Shown piece after piece: positions 32,963 through 42,935 of a stretch of 44,339 nt of DNA. The notes under the pieces were generated by a model. That model was given only the letters and a program-made list of their open reading frames with translations. It was not told the DNA's origin and made no database searches. The position numbers were made by a program, and so were the translations under genes. This stretch comes from Flavicella sp042091695 (GTDB lineage: Bacteria; Bacteroidota; Bacteroidia; Flavobacteriales; Flavobacteriaceae). Location of the stretch: positions 1 to 44,339 of the forward strand of contig JBELHA010000024.1 in NCBI GenBank assembly GCA_042091695.1, read 5' to 3'. The number at the start of each line of letters is the position of its first letter. Within the stretch, counting starts at the first letter, position 1.

Positions 32963-35900
32963 TTACAAGTTTTGTTCAATTTCGTCCTTTGGACCAACGA
33001 TTAATTTATCGTACGAACGCATCCCTGTACCTGCAGGAATTCGTTTTCCAACAATTACGTTTTCTTTCAATCCTTCTAAGTTATCCACTTTACCACTTAC
33101 AGCAGCTTCGTTTAATACTTTAGTAGTCTCTTGGAAAGATGCCGCCGAGATAAATGATTTCGTTTGAAGAGAAGCTCTTGTAATACCTTGCAATATCTGC
33201 TCAGCTGTTGCTGGTTGTGCATCTCTTGCGATAACAAGTGCCTTATCTTCTCTTTTCAATAGAGAGTTTTCATCTCTTAATTTACGAGAGGAAATTATTT
33301 GACCTGCATTCAATTCATCAGATCCACCAACTTCTTCAACAACTTTCATCCCGTATATTGCATCGTTCTGTTTGATAAAGTCGTTTTTATGAATCAATTG
33401 ATTTTCTAAGAATAAAGTATCTCCAGAGTCAATAATTCTAACTTTACGCATCATTTGACGTACAACTACCTCAAAGTGCTTATCGTTAATTTTCACTCCT
33501 TGTAGACGGTATACTTCTTGAATTTCATTTACCAAGTACTCTTGTACTTTAGATGGTCCTTGAATTTTCAGGATATCGTTTGGAGTTGTAGCTCCATCTG
33601 ACAATGGCATACCTGCCTTGATAAAGTCATTCTCTTGTACTAAAATTTGGTTAGATAATTTCACCAAGTATTTCTTGATATCTCCAAACTTAGATTCTAC
33701 AATGATTTCACGGTTACCACGTTTGATTTTACCTAAGGTCACAACACCGTCAGTTTCTGCAACTACTGCAGGGTTCGATGGGTTACGAGCTTCGAATAAT
33801 TCAGTTACACGAGGTAAACCTCCTGTAATATCACCTGCTTTACCAGACTTACGAGGAATCTTCACCAATACTTTACCAGATTCGATTTCTTCTCCGTCAT
33901 CAATCATCAAGTGAGAACCTAATGGTAAACTGTAAGAACGTAATACTTCTCCATCAGCACCTAAAACATTCAATTCAGGAATGATTTTCTTGTTCTTTGA
34001 TTCGGTAATTACTTTCTCTTGGAATCCAGTTTGTTCATCAACTTCTACAGAGAAGTTGATTCCTTTCTCAACGTTGTTGAAGGTTACTTTACCTCCAAAT
34101 TCAGATACGATTACACCGTTAAATGCATCCCACTGACATACAACATCTCCTTTCTTGATTTTCTTCTTTCCTTTGATAAATACGTAAGAACCATAAGGAA
34201 TATTATTCGTACTCAATACCAATCCAGTTACTTCATCAATTACTTTGATTTCAGAAGTTCTTGAGATAACGATATCAACTTTGTTTCCTTGAGGATCTAT
34301 ACCTTCAACAGTATTCAAGTCTTCAATCTCAATCTTACCATTGTGCTTAGCGATCAATTTGTTGTCCTCAGAAATGTTACCTGCTACCCCTCCAACGTGG
34401 AAAGTTCTCAAGGTCAACTGTGTTCCTGGTTCTCCAATAGACTGCGCTGCAATAACACCGACAGATTCACCTCTTTGAACTACCGTTCTCGTAGACATAC
34501 TCTGACCGTAACACATCACACAGATACCTGTTACTGCCTCACATGTCAACGGAGATCTTACTTCCACCGTATCAACACCTGCTTGTTCAATTTCTACAGA
34601 CAATTCATCCGTAATTAAAGAAGAAGCTCCTAGAATTACTTCTTTAGTAGTAGGATTTTTTACTTCGTGTAAAGTAAACCTTCCTACGATACGTTCAGAA
34701 AGTGATTCAAAGATTTCGTCATTTTTCTTTAAAGCAGAAACTTCCAATCCTCTCAATGTACCACAATCCTCTTCGGTTACGATTACATCTTGAGAAACAT
34801 CTACCAATCTTCGTGTTAGGTAACCCGCATCGGCAGTTTTCAAAGCCGTATCTGCAAGTCCTTTACGTGCACCGTGGGTAGAGATAAAGTATTCCAAAAT
34901 CGAAAGACCTTCCTTAAAGTTAGAAAGAATTGGATTTTCAATAATTTCCCCTCCAGATGCTGTAGATTTTTTAGGCTTTGCCATCAATCCACGCATCCCT
35001 GTCAACTGGCGAATTTGTTCCTTAGATCCCCTTGCTCCAGAATCCAACATCATGTATACCGAGTTGAAACCTTGCTGATCTTCTCTCAAACGTTTCATAG
35101 ATAACTCAGTCAAACGGTTGTTCGTAGATCCCCAAATATCAATTACTTGGTTGTAACGTTCCTTGTTGGTCAACATACCCATGTTGTAGTTGGCCATGAT
35201 TACGTCAACTTCAGCATTTGCATCAGCGATCATTGTCACTTTTTCTTTAGGGATAATGATATCTCCTAAACTAAATGACAAACCACCTTGGAATGCAAAC
35301 TTGAACCCCATTGTTTTGATATCGTCCAAAAACTTACCAGTCGTTGGAATATCTGTTGCTTTTAAGATGCCACCGATAATTCCACGTAAGTTTTTCTTGG
35401 TCAATACTTCATTGATATATCCAGCTTTTTCTGGTACCACTTCGTTGATCAATACTCTACCAACAGTTGTTTTGATAATTCTAAGTACAGAGTTACCATT
35501 TTCGTCGATGTCTTGAGTTTTTACTTTGATACCAGCATTCAAGTCCACTGCTTTTTCGTTGTAAGCAATGATCAATTCTTCTGGAGAGTAGAACGTCAAT
35601 CCTTCTCCTTTTACAGGTACTTCAGGAGTTGAAATTCTTTCTTTGGTCATATAATACAGACCCAATACCATATCCTGTGATGGTACCGTTACTGGTGCAC
35701 CATTGGCAGGGTTCAAAATATTATGTGATGCCAATAATAACATCTGAGCTTCTAAAATCGCCTCAGGTCCTAATGGCAAGTGAACGGCCATTTGATCTCC
35801 ATCAAAATCGGCGTTAAAGGCAGTACACACTAATGGGTGTAATTGGATTGCCTTTCCTTCGATTAATTTGGGTTGGAAAGCTTGGATACCTAGACGGTGC

Positions 35901-37237
35901 AACGTAGGTGCACGGTTTAGTAATACAGGGTGTCCTTTCAATACATTTTCAAGGATATCCCATACTACAGGCTCTTTTTTATCTATAATCTTCTTTGCAG
36001 ATTTTACTGTCTTTACGATTCCTCTTTCAATCAACTTACGGATTACGAAAGGCTTGTAAAGTTCAGCTGCCATATCTTTTGGCAATCCACATTCAGACAA
36101 TTCTAATTCTGGTCCAACAACAATTACAGAACGTGCAGAATAGTCAACACGCTTACCAAGTAAGTTTTGACGGAAACGTCCTTGCTTTCCTTTCAATGAA
36201 TCAGAAAGAGATTTCAAAGGTCTGTTAGATTCTGTTTTTACAGCAGATGCTTTACGAGTATTGTCGAACAATGAATCTACAGACTCTTGCAACATACGTT
36301 TTTCGTTACGTAAGATTACCTCTGGAGCTTGAATTTCCATCAAACGCTTCAAACGGTTGTTACGGATGATTACTCTACGGTACAAGTCGTTCAAATCAGA
36401 AGTTGCAAAACGTCCACCATCTAAAGGAACCAAAGGTCTCAGTTCTGGTGGTATCACAGGAATTGCCTTCATGATCATCCAAGAAGGATTGTTTTCTCTA
36501 TTTTTCTTAGAGTCTCTAAAAGCTTCAACAACATTCAAACGTTTTAAAGCTTCAGTTTTACGTTGTTTTGAAGTTTCTGTATTTGCTTTGTGTCTTAATT
36601 CGTAAGACAAAGCATCTAAATCAATACGGTCTAATAAATCTATCAGACACTCAGCTCCCATTTTCGCGATGAATTTATTAGGATCTGTATCGTCTAAGTA
36701 TCTATTGTCTTGAGGGATTGTTTCTAAAATATCTAAGTACTCTTCCTCAGTAAGGAAGTCCATTTTTTGTAATGGAGTACCGTCTAAGTTAGTCGCAGTA
36801 CCCGGTTGGATAACTACATAACGTTCGTAATAGATAATCGTATCTAACTTTTTAGATGGCAACCCTAAAAGGTATCCCATTTTGTTAGGCAATGATCTAA
36901 AGTACCAGATATGAGCGATAGGAACAACCAAGTGGATGTGACCTACACGATCTCTACGTACTTTTTTCTCCGTTACTTCAACTCCACATCGGTCACAAAC
37001 GATTCCTTTGTAACGAATTCTTTTGTATTTACCACAAGCACATTCAAAATCCTTGATAGGACCAAAAATACGCTCACAAAACAAACCATCTCTTTCAGGT
37101 TTGTGTGTACGGTAATTTATAGTTTCTGGTTTTAACACCTCTCCTCTTGATATGTCTAATATCGATTCTGGAGATGCCAAACCGATTGAAATTTTACTAA
37201 ATTTCTTAACAGTGTATTTATCTTCTTTTCTTGCCAT
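32963..37237 (-). CDS. rpoC: DNA-directed RNA polymerase subunit beta'
   Basis: The catalytic large subunit of RNA polymerase, 1424 residues. The N-terminal zinc site is Cys66, Cys68, Cys81 and Cys84 (CACGKYKRIRYKGIVCDRC). The magnesium loop NADFDGDQM is at about 475-483. The trigger-loop/bridge region reads GARGSKEQIRQLTGMRGLM. The second zinc site uses CGTLRG and CEAVTGICVMCYG. All essential residues are visible and the length is normal. It lies 93 bases after rpoB with a hairpin between, and ends at the terminator 32891-32927. Confidence 0.98.
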   Translation of the reverse strand: MARKEDKYTVKKFSKISIGLASPESILDISRGEVLKPETINYRTHKPERDGLFCERIFGPIKDFECACGKYKRIRYKGIVCDRCGVEVTEKKVRRDRVGHIHLVVPIAHIWYFRSLPNKMGYLLGLPSKKLDTIIYYERYVVIQPGTATNLDGTPLQKMDFLTEEEYLDILETIPQDNRYLDDTDPNKFIAKMGAECLIDLLDRIDLDALSYELRHKANTETSKQRKTEALKRLNVVEAFRDSKKNRENNPSWMIMKAIPVIPPELRPLVPLDGGRFATSDLNDLYRRVIIRNNRLKRLMEIQAPEVILRNEKRMLQESVDSLFDNTRKASAVKTESNRPLKSLSDSLKGKQGRFRQNLLGKRVDYSARSVIVVGPELELSECGLPKDMAAELYKPFVIRKLIERGIVKTVKSAKKIIDKKEPVVWDILENVLKGHPVLLNRAPTLHRLGIQAFQPKLIEGKAIQLHPLVCTAFNADFDGDQMAVHLPLGPEAILEAQMLLLASHNILNPANGAPVTVPSQDMVLGLYYMTKERISTPEVPVKGEGLTFYSPEELIIAYNEKAVDLNAGIKVKTQDIDENGNSVLRIIKTTVGRVLINEVVPEKAGYINEVLTKKNLRGIIGGILKATDIPTTGKFLDDIKTMGFKFAFQGGLSFSLGDIIIPKEKVTMIADANAEVDVIMANYNMGMLTNKERYNQVIDIWGSTNNRLTELSMKRLREDQQGFNSVYMMLDSGARGSKEQIRQLTGMRGLMAKPKKSTASGGEIIENPILSNFKEGLSILEYFISTHGARKGLADTALKTADAGYLTRRLVDVSQDVIVTEEDCGTLRGLEVSALKKNDEIFESLSERIVGRFTLHEVKNPTTKEVILGASSLITDELSVEIEQAGVDTVEVRSPLTCEAVTGICVMCYGQSMSTRTVVQRGESVGVIAAQSIGEPGTQLTLRTFHVGGVAGNISEDNKLIAKHNGKIEIEDLNTVEGIDPQGNKVDIVISRTSEIKVIDEVTGLVLSTNNIPYGSYVFIKGKKKIKKGDVVCQWDAFNGVIVSEFGGKVTFNNVEKGINFSVEVDEQTGFQEKVITESKNKKIIPELNVLGADGEVLRSYSLPLGSHLMIDDGEEIESGKVLVKIPRKSGKAGDITGGLPRVTELFEARNPSNPAVVAETDGVVTLGKIKRGNREIIVESKFGDIKKYLVKLSNQILVQENDFIKAGMPLSDGATTPNDILKIQGPSKVQEYLVNEIQEVYRLQGVKINDKHFEVVVRQMMRKVRIIDSGDTLFLENQLIHKNDFIKQNDAIYGMKVVEEVGGSDELNAGQIISSRKLRDENSLLKREDKALVIARDAQPATAEQILQGITRASLQTKSFISAASFQETTKVLNEAAVSGKVDNLEGLKENVIVGKRIPAGTGMRSYDKLIVGPKDEIEQNL

Positions 37238-37295
37238 GGTATATGATGGATTCGAATTTAAATGTAATTTAATATAACGTTTATTGTACTAATAG

Positions 37296-37322
37296 CGAGC
37301 AAGAGAGAGACTCTCTCGCTCG
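37296..37322 (-). other. Hairpin between rpoB and rpoC
   Basis: Arms 37311-37322 (ctctctcgctcg) and 37296-37307 pair over 12 positions with a single mismatch, leaving a 3-base loop. It lies 8 bases after the rpoB stop. There is no T run on the minus strand after it, so it is more likely an RNA processing or stability element than a terminator. Confidence 0.5.
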
Positions 37323-37330
37323 AATATGTA

Positions 37331-40300
37331 TTAGTCTTCTAAACGAACGTCTAATCCTAAACCTTTCAGTTCGTGCATCAAAACGTTGAATGATTCCGGT
37401 AAACCTGGTTCTGGCATTTGCTCTCCCTTCACGATTGCCTCGTAAGTTTTCGCTCTTCCCATTACATCATCAGATTTAATCGTCAAGATCTCTCTCAAGA
37501 TACTAGATGCTCCATAGGCTTCTAGAGCCCATACTTCCATCTCTCCAAAACGCTGTCCTCCAAATTGCGCTTTACCACCAAGTGGTTGTTGCGTAATCAA
37601 TGAGTACGGTCCAATAGAACGTGCGTGCATTTTGTCTTCAATCATATGCCCCAGTTTGATCATGTAGATGATCCCTACTGTTGCTGGTTGGTCAAAACGT
37701 ACTCCTGTTCCACCATCATAAAGATAGGTATGTCCAAATCTTGGAACTTCAGCCTTGTCAGTCAAAGTGTTAATTTCTTCCAAAGATGCACCATCGAAAA
37801 TAGGTGTCGCATACTTCTGACCTAATTTTTGACCTGCCCATCCTAAAACTGTTTCATAAATCTGACCAATGTTCATACGAGAAGGTACTCCTAATGGATT
37901 CAATACGATATCTACTGGTGTTCCGTCTTCAAGGAAAGGCATGTCTTCAGCTCTTACAATACGAGCTACAATACCTTTGTTACCATGACGTCCGGCCATT
38001 TTATCTCCTACTTTCAATTTACGTTTCTTAGCAACATAAATTTTAGCTAGTTTCAAAATACCTGCAGGCAACTCGTCTCCAACACTAATTGTAAACTTGT
38101 TACGACGTAAAGATCCTTGTAAGTCACTTACCTTGATTTTATAATTGTGAATCAATTCACCAATCATTTTATTCAATTCTGTATCTGTAGTCCAAGATCC
38201 CTTAGTTAAGTGAGAGTAATCATTCACAGAATTCAACATTTTAAGTGTAAATTTCTTTCCTTTTGGGAAAACATCTTCACCTAAATCATTTTGAACCCCT
38301 TGAGAAGTCTTACCAGACACCAAATGGAATAATTTTTCAATCAATAAATCTTTAAGAGCTTCAAACTTCACTTCAAACGTTGTTTCAAGTTTCGCTATTT
38401 CCTCTTTATCACGCGTACGCTTAGATTTATCTTTTACAGCTCTTTGGAATAATTTCTTATCGATAACAACCCCTCTCAATGAAGGAGATGCTTTTAAAGA
38501 GGCGTCTTTTACGTCACCTGCTTTGTCACCAAAGATTGCTCTTAACAGCTTTTCTTCCGGTGTTGGGTCAGATTCTCCTTTAGGAGTAATTTTACCAATA
38601 AGGATATCCCCTGGTTTAACCTCTGCACCGATACGGATCATTCCGTTTTCATCTAAATCTTTGGTAGCTTCTTCACTAACATTAGGAATGTCATTTGTCA
38701 ATTCTTCATTTCCTAACTTCGTATCTCTAACGTCTAATGAATATTCATCGATATGAATAGAAGTAAATATATCTTCTCTTACAACTTTTTCCGAGATTAC
38801 AATCGCATCCTCAAAGTTATATCCTTTCCAAGGCATGAAGGCAACTTTCATGTTTCTACCAAGAGCTAATTCACCCTTTTGGGTTGCATAACCTTCACAT
38901 AGTACTTGACCTTCAGCAACTCTATCACCTTTACTAACAATAGGTTTCAAGTTGATATTTGTTCCTTGGTTGGTCTTTCTAAACTTGATCAAGTCGTACG
39001 ACTTTTCATCCTTATCAAAACTCACCAATCTTTCATCGTCAGTTCTATCGTATTTGATTGTAATCAAGTTAGCATCCACATACTCAACAACACCCGCTCC
39101 TTCTGCATTGATTAAAATACGAGAATCTTTTGCTACTCTTCTTTCCAAACCTGTTCCTACAATAGGAGATTCAGGACGTAACAATGGTACTGCTTGACGC
39201 ATCATGTTAGATCCCATCAATGCACGGTTGGCATCATCGTGTTCCAAGAATGGAATTAACGAAGCCGAGATAGATGCAATTTGGTTTGGAGAAACATCCA
39301 TGTAACTTACCTCTTTTGGAGATACTACAGGATAATCTGCTTCTTCTCTTGAGATAATTTTATCAGCGATAAAGTTACCTGCATCATCTAACGGTAAGTT
39401 AGACTGTGCAAATTTGTGACCTTCTTCTTCTTCAGCACTTAAATAAGTAGGTTGATCGGAAATATTTACAACACCGTCATCAATTTTTCTATACGCTGTT
39501 TCAATAAATCCAAGATTATTTACTTTAGCATATACAGCTAAAGATGAAATCAAACCAATATTCGGTCCTTCAGGAGTTTCAATTGGACACAAACGACCGT
39601 AGTGCGTGTAGTGTACATCACGTACCTCAAATCCAGCTCTTTCTCTCGATAATCCACCAGGTCCTAAGGCAGATAGTCTACGCTTGTGCGTGATTTCTGC
39701 AAGAGGATTCGTCTGATCCATAAATTGAGACAATTGGTTGGTTCCAAAGAAAGAATTGATCACAGAAGACAAAGTCTTTGCATTGATCAAATCAATAGGA
39801 GTAAATACTTCATTGTCACGTACATTCATACGCTCACGAATCGTACGAGCCATTCTAGACAAACCAACACCAAATTGACTTGCTAATTGTTCTCCTACGG
39901 TTCTTACACGACGGTTCGATAAGTGATCAATATCATCAACCTCTGCTTTAGAGTTGATCAATTCAATCAAATATTTCACTATTGTGATAATATCATTTTT
40001 AGTCAAAACTTTAGCGTCCAAAGACTCATCAAGTTGTAACTTCTTATTCATTCTGTAACGTCCTACTTCACCGAGGTTATAACGTTGTTCAGAGAAGAAC
40101 AATTTGTCAATAATCCCACGTGCAGTTTCCTCATCAGGCGGTTCCGCGTTACGTAATTGTCTATAGATATGTTCAACAGCTTCTTTTTCAGAATTTGTTG
40201 GATCTTTTTGCAAAGTATTGTGGATGATTGCATAATCAGCCATTTCATTATCTAACTTGTGCAACAATACAGTTTTAGCACCAGAGTCAATAATTTCTTC

Positions 40301-41146
40301 GATATGTTCTTTTTCAAGAACAGTATCTCTGTCTAATACAATTTCATTTCTTTCGATAGATACAACCTCTCCGGTATCTTCATCTACGAAATCTTCGTGC
40401 CATGTTTTCAATACACGAGCCGCTAACTTACGTCCTAAGATTTTCTTTAAACCGCTTTTAGAAACCTTAATTTCTTCAGCTAGGTTAAAGATTTCAAGAA
40501 TGTCTTTATCTCTTTCGAATCCGATTGCACGGAATAAAGTAGTAACTGGTAATTTTTTCTTTCTATCAATATAAGCATACATTACTTGATTGATATCAGT
40601 TGCAAATTCGATCCAAGAACCTTTAAAAGGTATTACTCTTGCAGAGTATAATTTGGTTCCATTTGCGTGGAATGATTGTCCAAAAAAGACACCAGGAGAA
40701 CGGTGTAATTGAGATACAACAACTCTTTCTGCTCCATTGATTACAAAAGTACCAGAGTTTGTCATATAAGGAATAGTACCTAAATAGACATCTTGTACAA
40801 TTGTTTCGAAATCCTCGTGTTCAGGATCGGTACAGTATAGTTTTAATCGAGCTTTTAGAGGTACACTGTGTGTCAAGCCTCTTTCGATACACTCTTGAAT
40901 AGAATATCTAGGTGGATCTACAAAGTAGTCTAGAAATTCTAATACAAAGTTGTTTCTTGTATCAGTAATTGGGAAATTATCCATGAAGGTTTTATACAAA
41001 CCTTCGTCACTTCGCTCATCAGCTTTTGTTTTTAATTGGAAAAAATCTTGAAAAGATTTTAATTGAATATCCAAAAAGTCAGGATAGTCAGTAACCAATT
41101 TAGCGGATGCAAAGTTTATTCTTTCAGTACTATTTTTCGTTGCCAA
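37331..41146 (-). CDS. rpoB: DNA-directed RNA polymerase subunit beta
   Basis: The beta subunit of RNA polymerase, 1271 residues, which lines the DNA/RNA hybrid channel and binds rifampicin. Signature segments: the rifampicin region FGTNQLSQFMDQTNPLAEI followed by THKRRLSALGPGGLSRERAG; the stretch KLGHMIEDKMHARSIGPYSL; and the C-terminal GGKAQFGGQRFGEMEVWALEAYGA. In the rifampicin region, all of the usual susceptible-type residues I can compare (Q, D, H, R, S) are in place. The start MATKNSTERINFASAKL fits flavobacteria. The 128 bases between rplL and rpoB carry a strong hairpin. Confidence 0.98.
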   Translation of the reverse strand: MATKNSTERINFASAKLVTDYPDFLDIQLKSFQDFFQLKTKADERSDEGLYKTFMDNFPITDTRNNFVLEFLDYFVDPPRYSIQECIERGLTHSVPLKARLKLYCTDPEHEDFETIVQDVYLGTIPYMTNSGTFVINGAERVVVSQLHRSPGVFFGQSFHANGTKLYSARVIPFKGSWIEFATDINQVMYAYIDRKKKLPVTTLFRAIGFERDKDILEIFNLAEEIKVSKSGLKKILGRKLAARVLKTWHEDFVDEDTGEVVSIERNEIVLDRDTVLEKEHIEEIIDSGAKTVLLHKLDNEMADYAIIHNTLQKDPTNSEKEAVEHIYRQLRNAEPPDEETARGIIDKLFFSEQRYNLGEVGRYRMNKKLQLDESLDAKVLTKNDIITIVKYLIELINSKAEVDDIDHLSNRRVRTVGEQLASQFGVGLSRMARTIRERMNVRDNEVFTPIDLINAKTLSSVINSFFGTNQLSQFMDQTNPLAEITHKRRLSALGPGGLSRERAGFEVRDVHYTHYGRLCPIETPEGPNIGLISSLAVYAKVNNLGFIETAYRKIDDGVVNISDQPTYLSAEEEEGHKFAQSNLPLDDAGNFIADKIISREEADYPVVSPKEVSYMDVSPNQIASISASLIPFLEHDDANRALMGSNMMRQAVPLLRPESPIVGTGLERRVAKDSRILINAEGAGVVEYVDANLITIKYDRTDDERLVSFDKDEKSYDLIKFRKTNQGTNINLKPIVSKGDRVAEGQVLCEGYATQKGELALGRNMKVAFMPWKGYNFEDAIVISEKVVREDIFTSIHIDEYSLDVRDTKLGNEELTNDIPNVSEEATKDLDENGMIRIGAEVKPGDILIGKITPKGESDPTPEEKLLRAIFGDKAGDVKDASLKASPSLRGVVIDKKLFQRAVKDKSKRTRDKEEIAKLETTFEVKFEALKDLLIEKLFHLVSGKTSQGVQNDLGEDVFPKGKKFTLKMLNSVNDYSHLTKGSWTTDTELNKMIGELIHNYKIKVSDLQGSLRRNKFTISVGDELPAGILKLAKIYVAKKRKLKVGDKMAGRHGNKGIVARIVRAEDMPFLEDGTPVDIVLNPLGVPSRMNIGQIYETVLGWAGQKLGQKYATPIFDGASLEEINTLTDKAEVPRFGHTYLYDGGTGVRFDQPATVGIIYMIKLGHMIEDKMHARSIGPYSLITQQPLGGKAQFGGQRFGEMEVWALEAYGASSILREILTIKSDDVMGRAKTYEAIVKGEQMPEPGLPESFNVLMHELKGLGLDVRLED

Positions 41147-41210
41147 AGGAGAAAAAATTTTAGTTAAAATTCTGTATTAAATAAAGAATAAATATATATA
41201 TGCAAAAATG

Positions 41211-41248
41211 GTTTAGGTCAAAAAGAGTTGCCTCTTTTAGACCTAAAC
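41211..41248 (-). terminator. Attenuator-like hairpin between rplL and rpoB
   Basis: Arms 41232-41248 and 41211-41227 form a 17-bp stem with one A/A mismatch (core gtttaggtc/gacctaaac) around a 4-base loop. On the minus strand it is followed by cattttt, a modest T run. It lies 26 bases after the rplL stop and 64 bases before the rpoB start. Its place corresponds to the partial terminator known in enterobacterial rplL-rpoB, which lowers polymerase subunit output relative to ribosomal protein. Confidence 0.65.
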
Positions 41249-41274
41249 CTAAATTTAGTTGTTGGGTGAAAAGC

Positions 41275-41649
41275 TTATTTAAGCTCTACTTCAGCACCAG
41301 CTTCTTCTAAAGATTTTACAAGACCTTCAGCCTCATCTTTAGATATTCCTTCTTTGATTGGAGCAGGTGCTCCATCAACGATACCTTTAGCTTCTTTCAA
41401 TCCTAAACCAGTTAATTCTTTAACCAATTTAACAACTGCTAATTTAGATGATCCTGCTGCTTTTAAGATTACGTCAAACTCAGTTTTTTCTTCTGCTGCG
41501 TCTGCTCCTCCTGCTGCTGGTCCTGCTACTGCTACTGCTGCTGCAGCTGGCTCGATACCGTACTCATCTTTTAATATTGTAGCTAATTCGTTTACTTCTT
41601 TAACTGTTAAGTTAACTAATTGCTCTGCGAAATCTTTTAATTCTGCCAT
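41275..41649 (-). CDS. rplL: Ribosomal protein L7/L12
   Basis: The multi-copy stalk protein that recruits translation factors. Length is 124 residues. The N-terminal dimer domain is at 1-32 (LKDFAEQLVNLTVKEVNELA), followed by an Ala/Gly hinge (about 35-52) and the C-terminal factor-binding domain (about 55-124) with LGLKEAKGIVDGAPAPIKEG. All are intact. rplJ lies 48 bases upstream. Confidence 0.98.
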   Translation of the reverse strand: MAELKDFAEQLVNLTVKEVNELATILKDEYGIEPAAAAVAVAGPAAGGADAAEEKTEFDVILKAAGSSKLAVVKLVKELTGLGLKEAKGIVDGAPAPIKEGISKDEAEGLVKSLEEAGAEVELK

Positions 41650-41697
41650 TGTACTAATTTTTAAAATGTAATATAATAATTTATTTGTGCGCTAATT

Positions 41698-42213
41698 CTA
41701 TCTTTCTGATAATGTCTTAACAATACCTGAAAGAGTTTGTCCACCTGATTGCAATGCTGAAACAACATTCTTCGCTGGTGATTGTAACAATCCAATGATA
41801 TCTCCAATAAGCTCTTCTTTAGATTTGATGTTTACAAGCGTCTCTAATTGATCGTCTCCTAAGTAAACAGCTTCTTCGATATAAGCTCCTTTCAATACTG
41901 GTTTGTCAGATTTTTTTCTGAATTCCTTGATTATCTTAGCAGGAGCATTTCCTGTTTCAGACAATAAGATTGATGAATTTCCTTTCAATGCTGTAGGTAA
42001 TTCTCCAAAGTCTTTTTCAGCTTTTTCCATTGCTTTTGCAAGCAACGTGTTTTTCACTACTGCTAACTGAACATCCGCTTTAAAACAAGCTCTTCTTAAA
42101 TTAGAAGTTGCTTCAGCGTTTAATCCTGAAATATCAGCAACATAGATAACACTACTATCAGATATTTGGGCAGTTAAATCTACGATTACCTGTGATTTTT
42201 CTTCTCTAGTCAT
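41698..42213 (-). CDS. rplJ: Ribosomal protein L10
   Basis: The stalk base protein that anchors L7/L12 dimers and binds 23S rRNA. 171 residues: MTREEKSQVIVDLTAQISD start, core LRRACFKADVQLAVVKNTLLAKA, and a C-terminal helix (about 140-171) for L7/L12. Only 23 bases separate it from rplA, leaving no room for the long L10-binding leader seen upstream of rplJ in some bacteria. Any feedback control would have to act elsewhere in the operon. Confidence 0.97.
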   Translation of the reverse strand: MTREEKSQVIVDLTAQISDSSVIYVADISGLNAEATSNLRRACFKADVQLAVVKNTLLAKAMEKAEKDFGELPTALKGNSSILLSETGNAPAKIIKEFRKKSDKPVLKGAYIEEAVYLGDDQLETLVNIKSKEELIGDIIGLLQSPAKNVVSALQSGGQTLSGIVKTLSER

Positions 42214-42236
42214 AATTTCCGAGTTTTAACTTCCTA

Positions 42237-42926
42237 TTAATTTGATTTGATATCTACAGCTAATCCAGCACTCATAGTACTTGACATAAACGTACTCTTG
42301 ATATAAGTACCTTTAGCTGCTGTTGGCTTCAATTTGATCAATGTCTGGATCAATTCGTTTGCATTCTCTTCAATCTTTTTAGCATCAAAAGATACTTTTC
42401 CAATTGCAGCGTGCACGATACCAGTTTTATCAACTTTGAAATCAATCTTACCTGCTTTCACCTCGTTTACAGCTTTTGCTACATCCATAGTAACAGTACC
42501 TGTCTTAGGGTTAGGCATCAAACCTCTTGGTCCTAATACTCTACCTAATGGTCCTAATTTACCCATTACAGAAGGCATTGTGATGATAACATCAACATCT
42601 GTCCATCCTCCTTTAATTTTTTGTAAATACTCGTCCAAACCTACGTAATCAGCACCCGCTTCTTTAGCTTCTGCTTCTTTGTCTGGAGTAACCAATGCTA
42701 AAACTTTAACATCTTTACCTGTTCCGTGAGGAAGTGTAACTACACCACGAACCATTTGATTCGCTTTTCTAGGATCTACTCCTAAACGTATAGCTAAATC
42801 TACAGATGCGTCAAAGTTTACAGTTGTTATTTCCTTTACCAATGCAGACGCTTCATTTAAAGAATATACTTTAGAAGGGTCTATCTTAGCGTGAGCTTCT
42901 TTCTGCTTTTTTGTTAATTTTGCCAT
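42237..42926 (-). CDS. rplA: Ribosomal protein L1
   Basis: A component of the L1 stalk that moves E-site tRNA, and a translational repressor of its own operon in many bacteria. Its 229 residues are the normal length. MPNPKTGTVT with the preceding GPRGLMPNPK and LGRVLGPRGL is the L1 signature. rplK ends 9 bases before its start. Confidence 0.98.
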   Translation of the reverse strand: MAKLTKKQKEAHAKIDPSKVYSLNEASALVKEITTVNFDASVDLAIRLGVDPRKANQMVRGVVTLPHGTGKDVKVLALVTPDKEAEAKEAGADYVGLDEYLQKIKGGWTDVDVIITMPSVMGKLGPLGRVLGPRGLMPNPKTGTVTMDVAKAVNEVKAGKIDFKVDKTGIVHAAIGKVSFDAKKIEENANELIQTLIKLKPTAAKGTYIKSTFMSSTMSAGLAVDIKSN

Positions 42927-42935
42927 TTCTTAAGT

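Noticed and set aside
42214..42236. L10-binding leader before rplJ
   Set aside because: Only 23 bases lie between rplA and rplJ, too little for the known structured leader.
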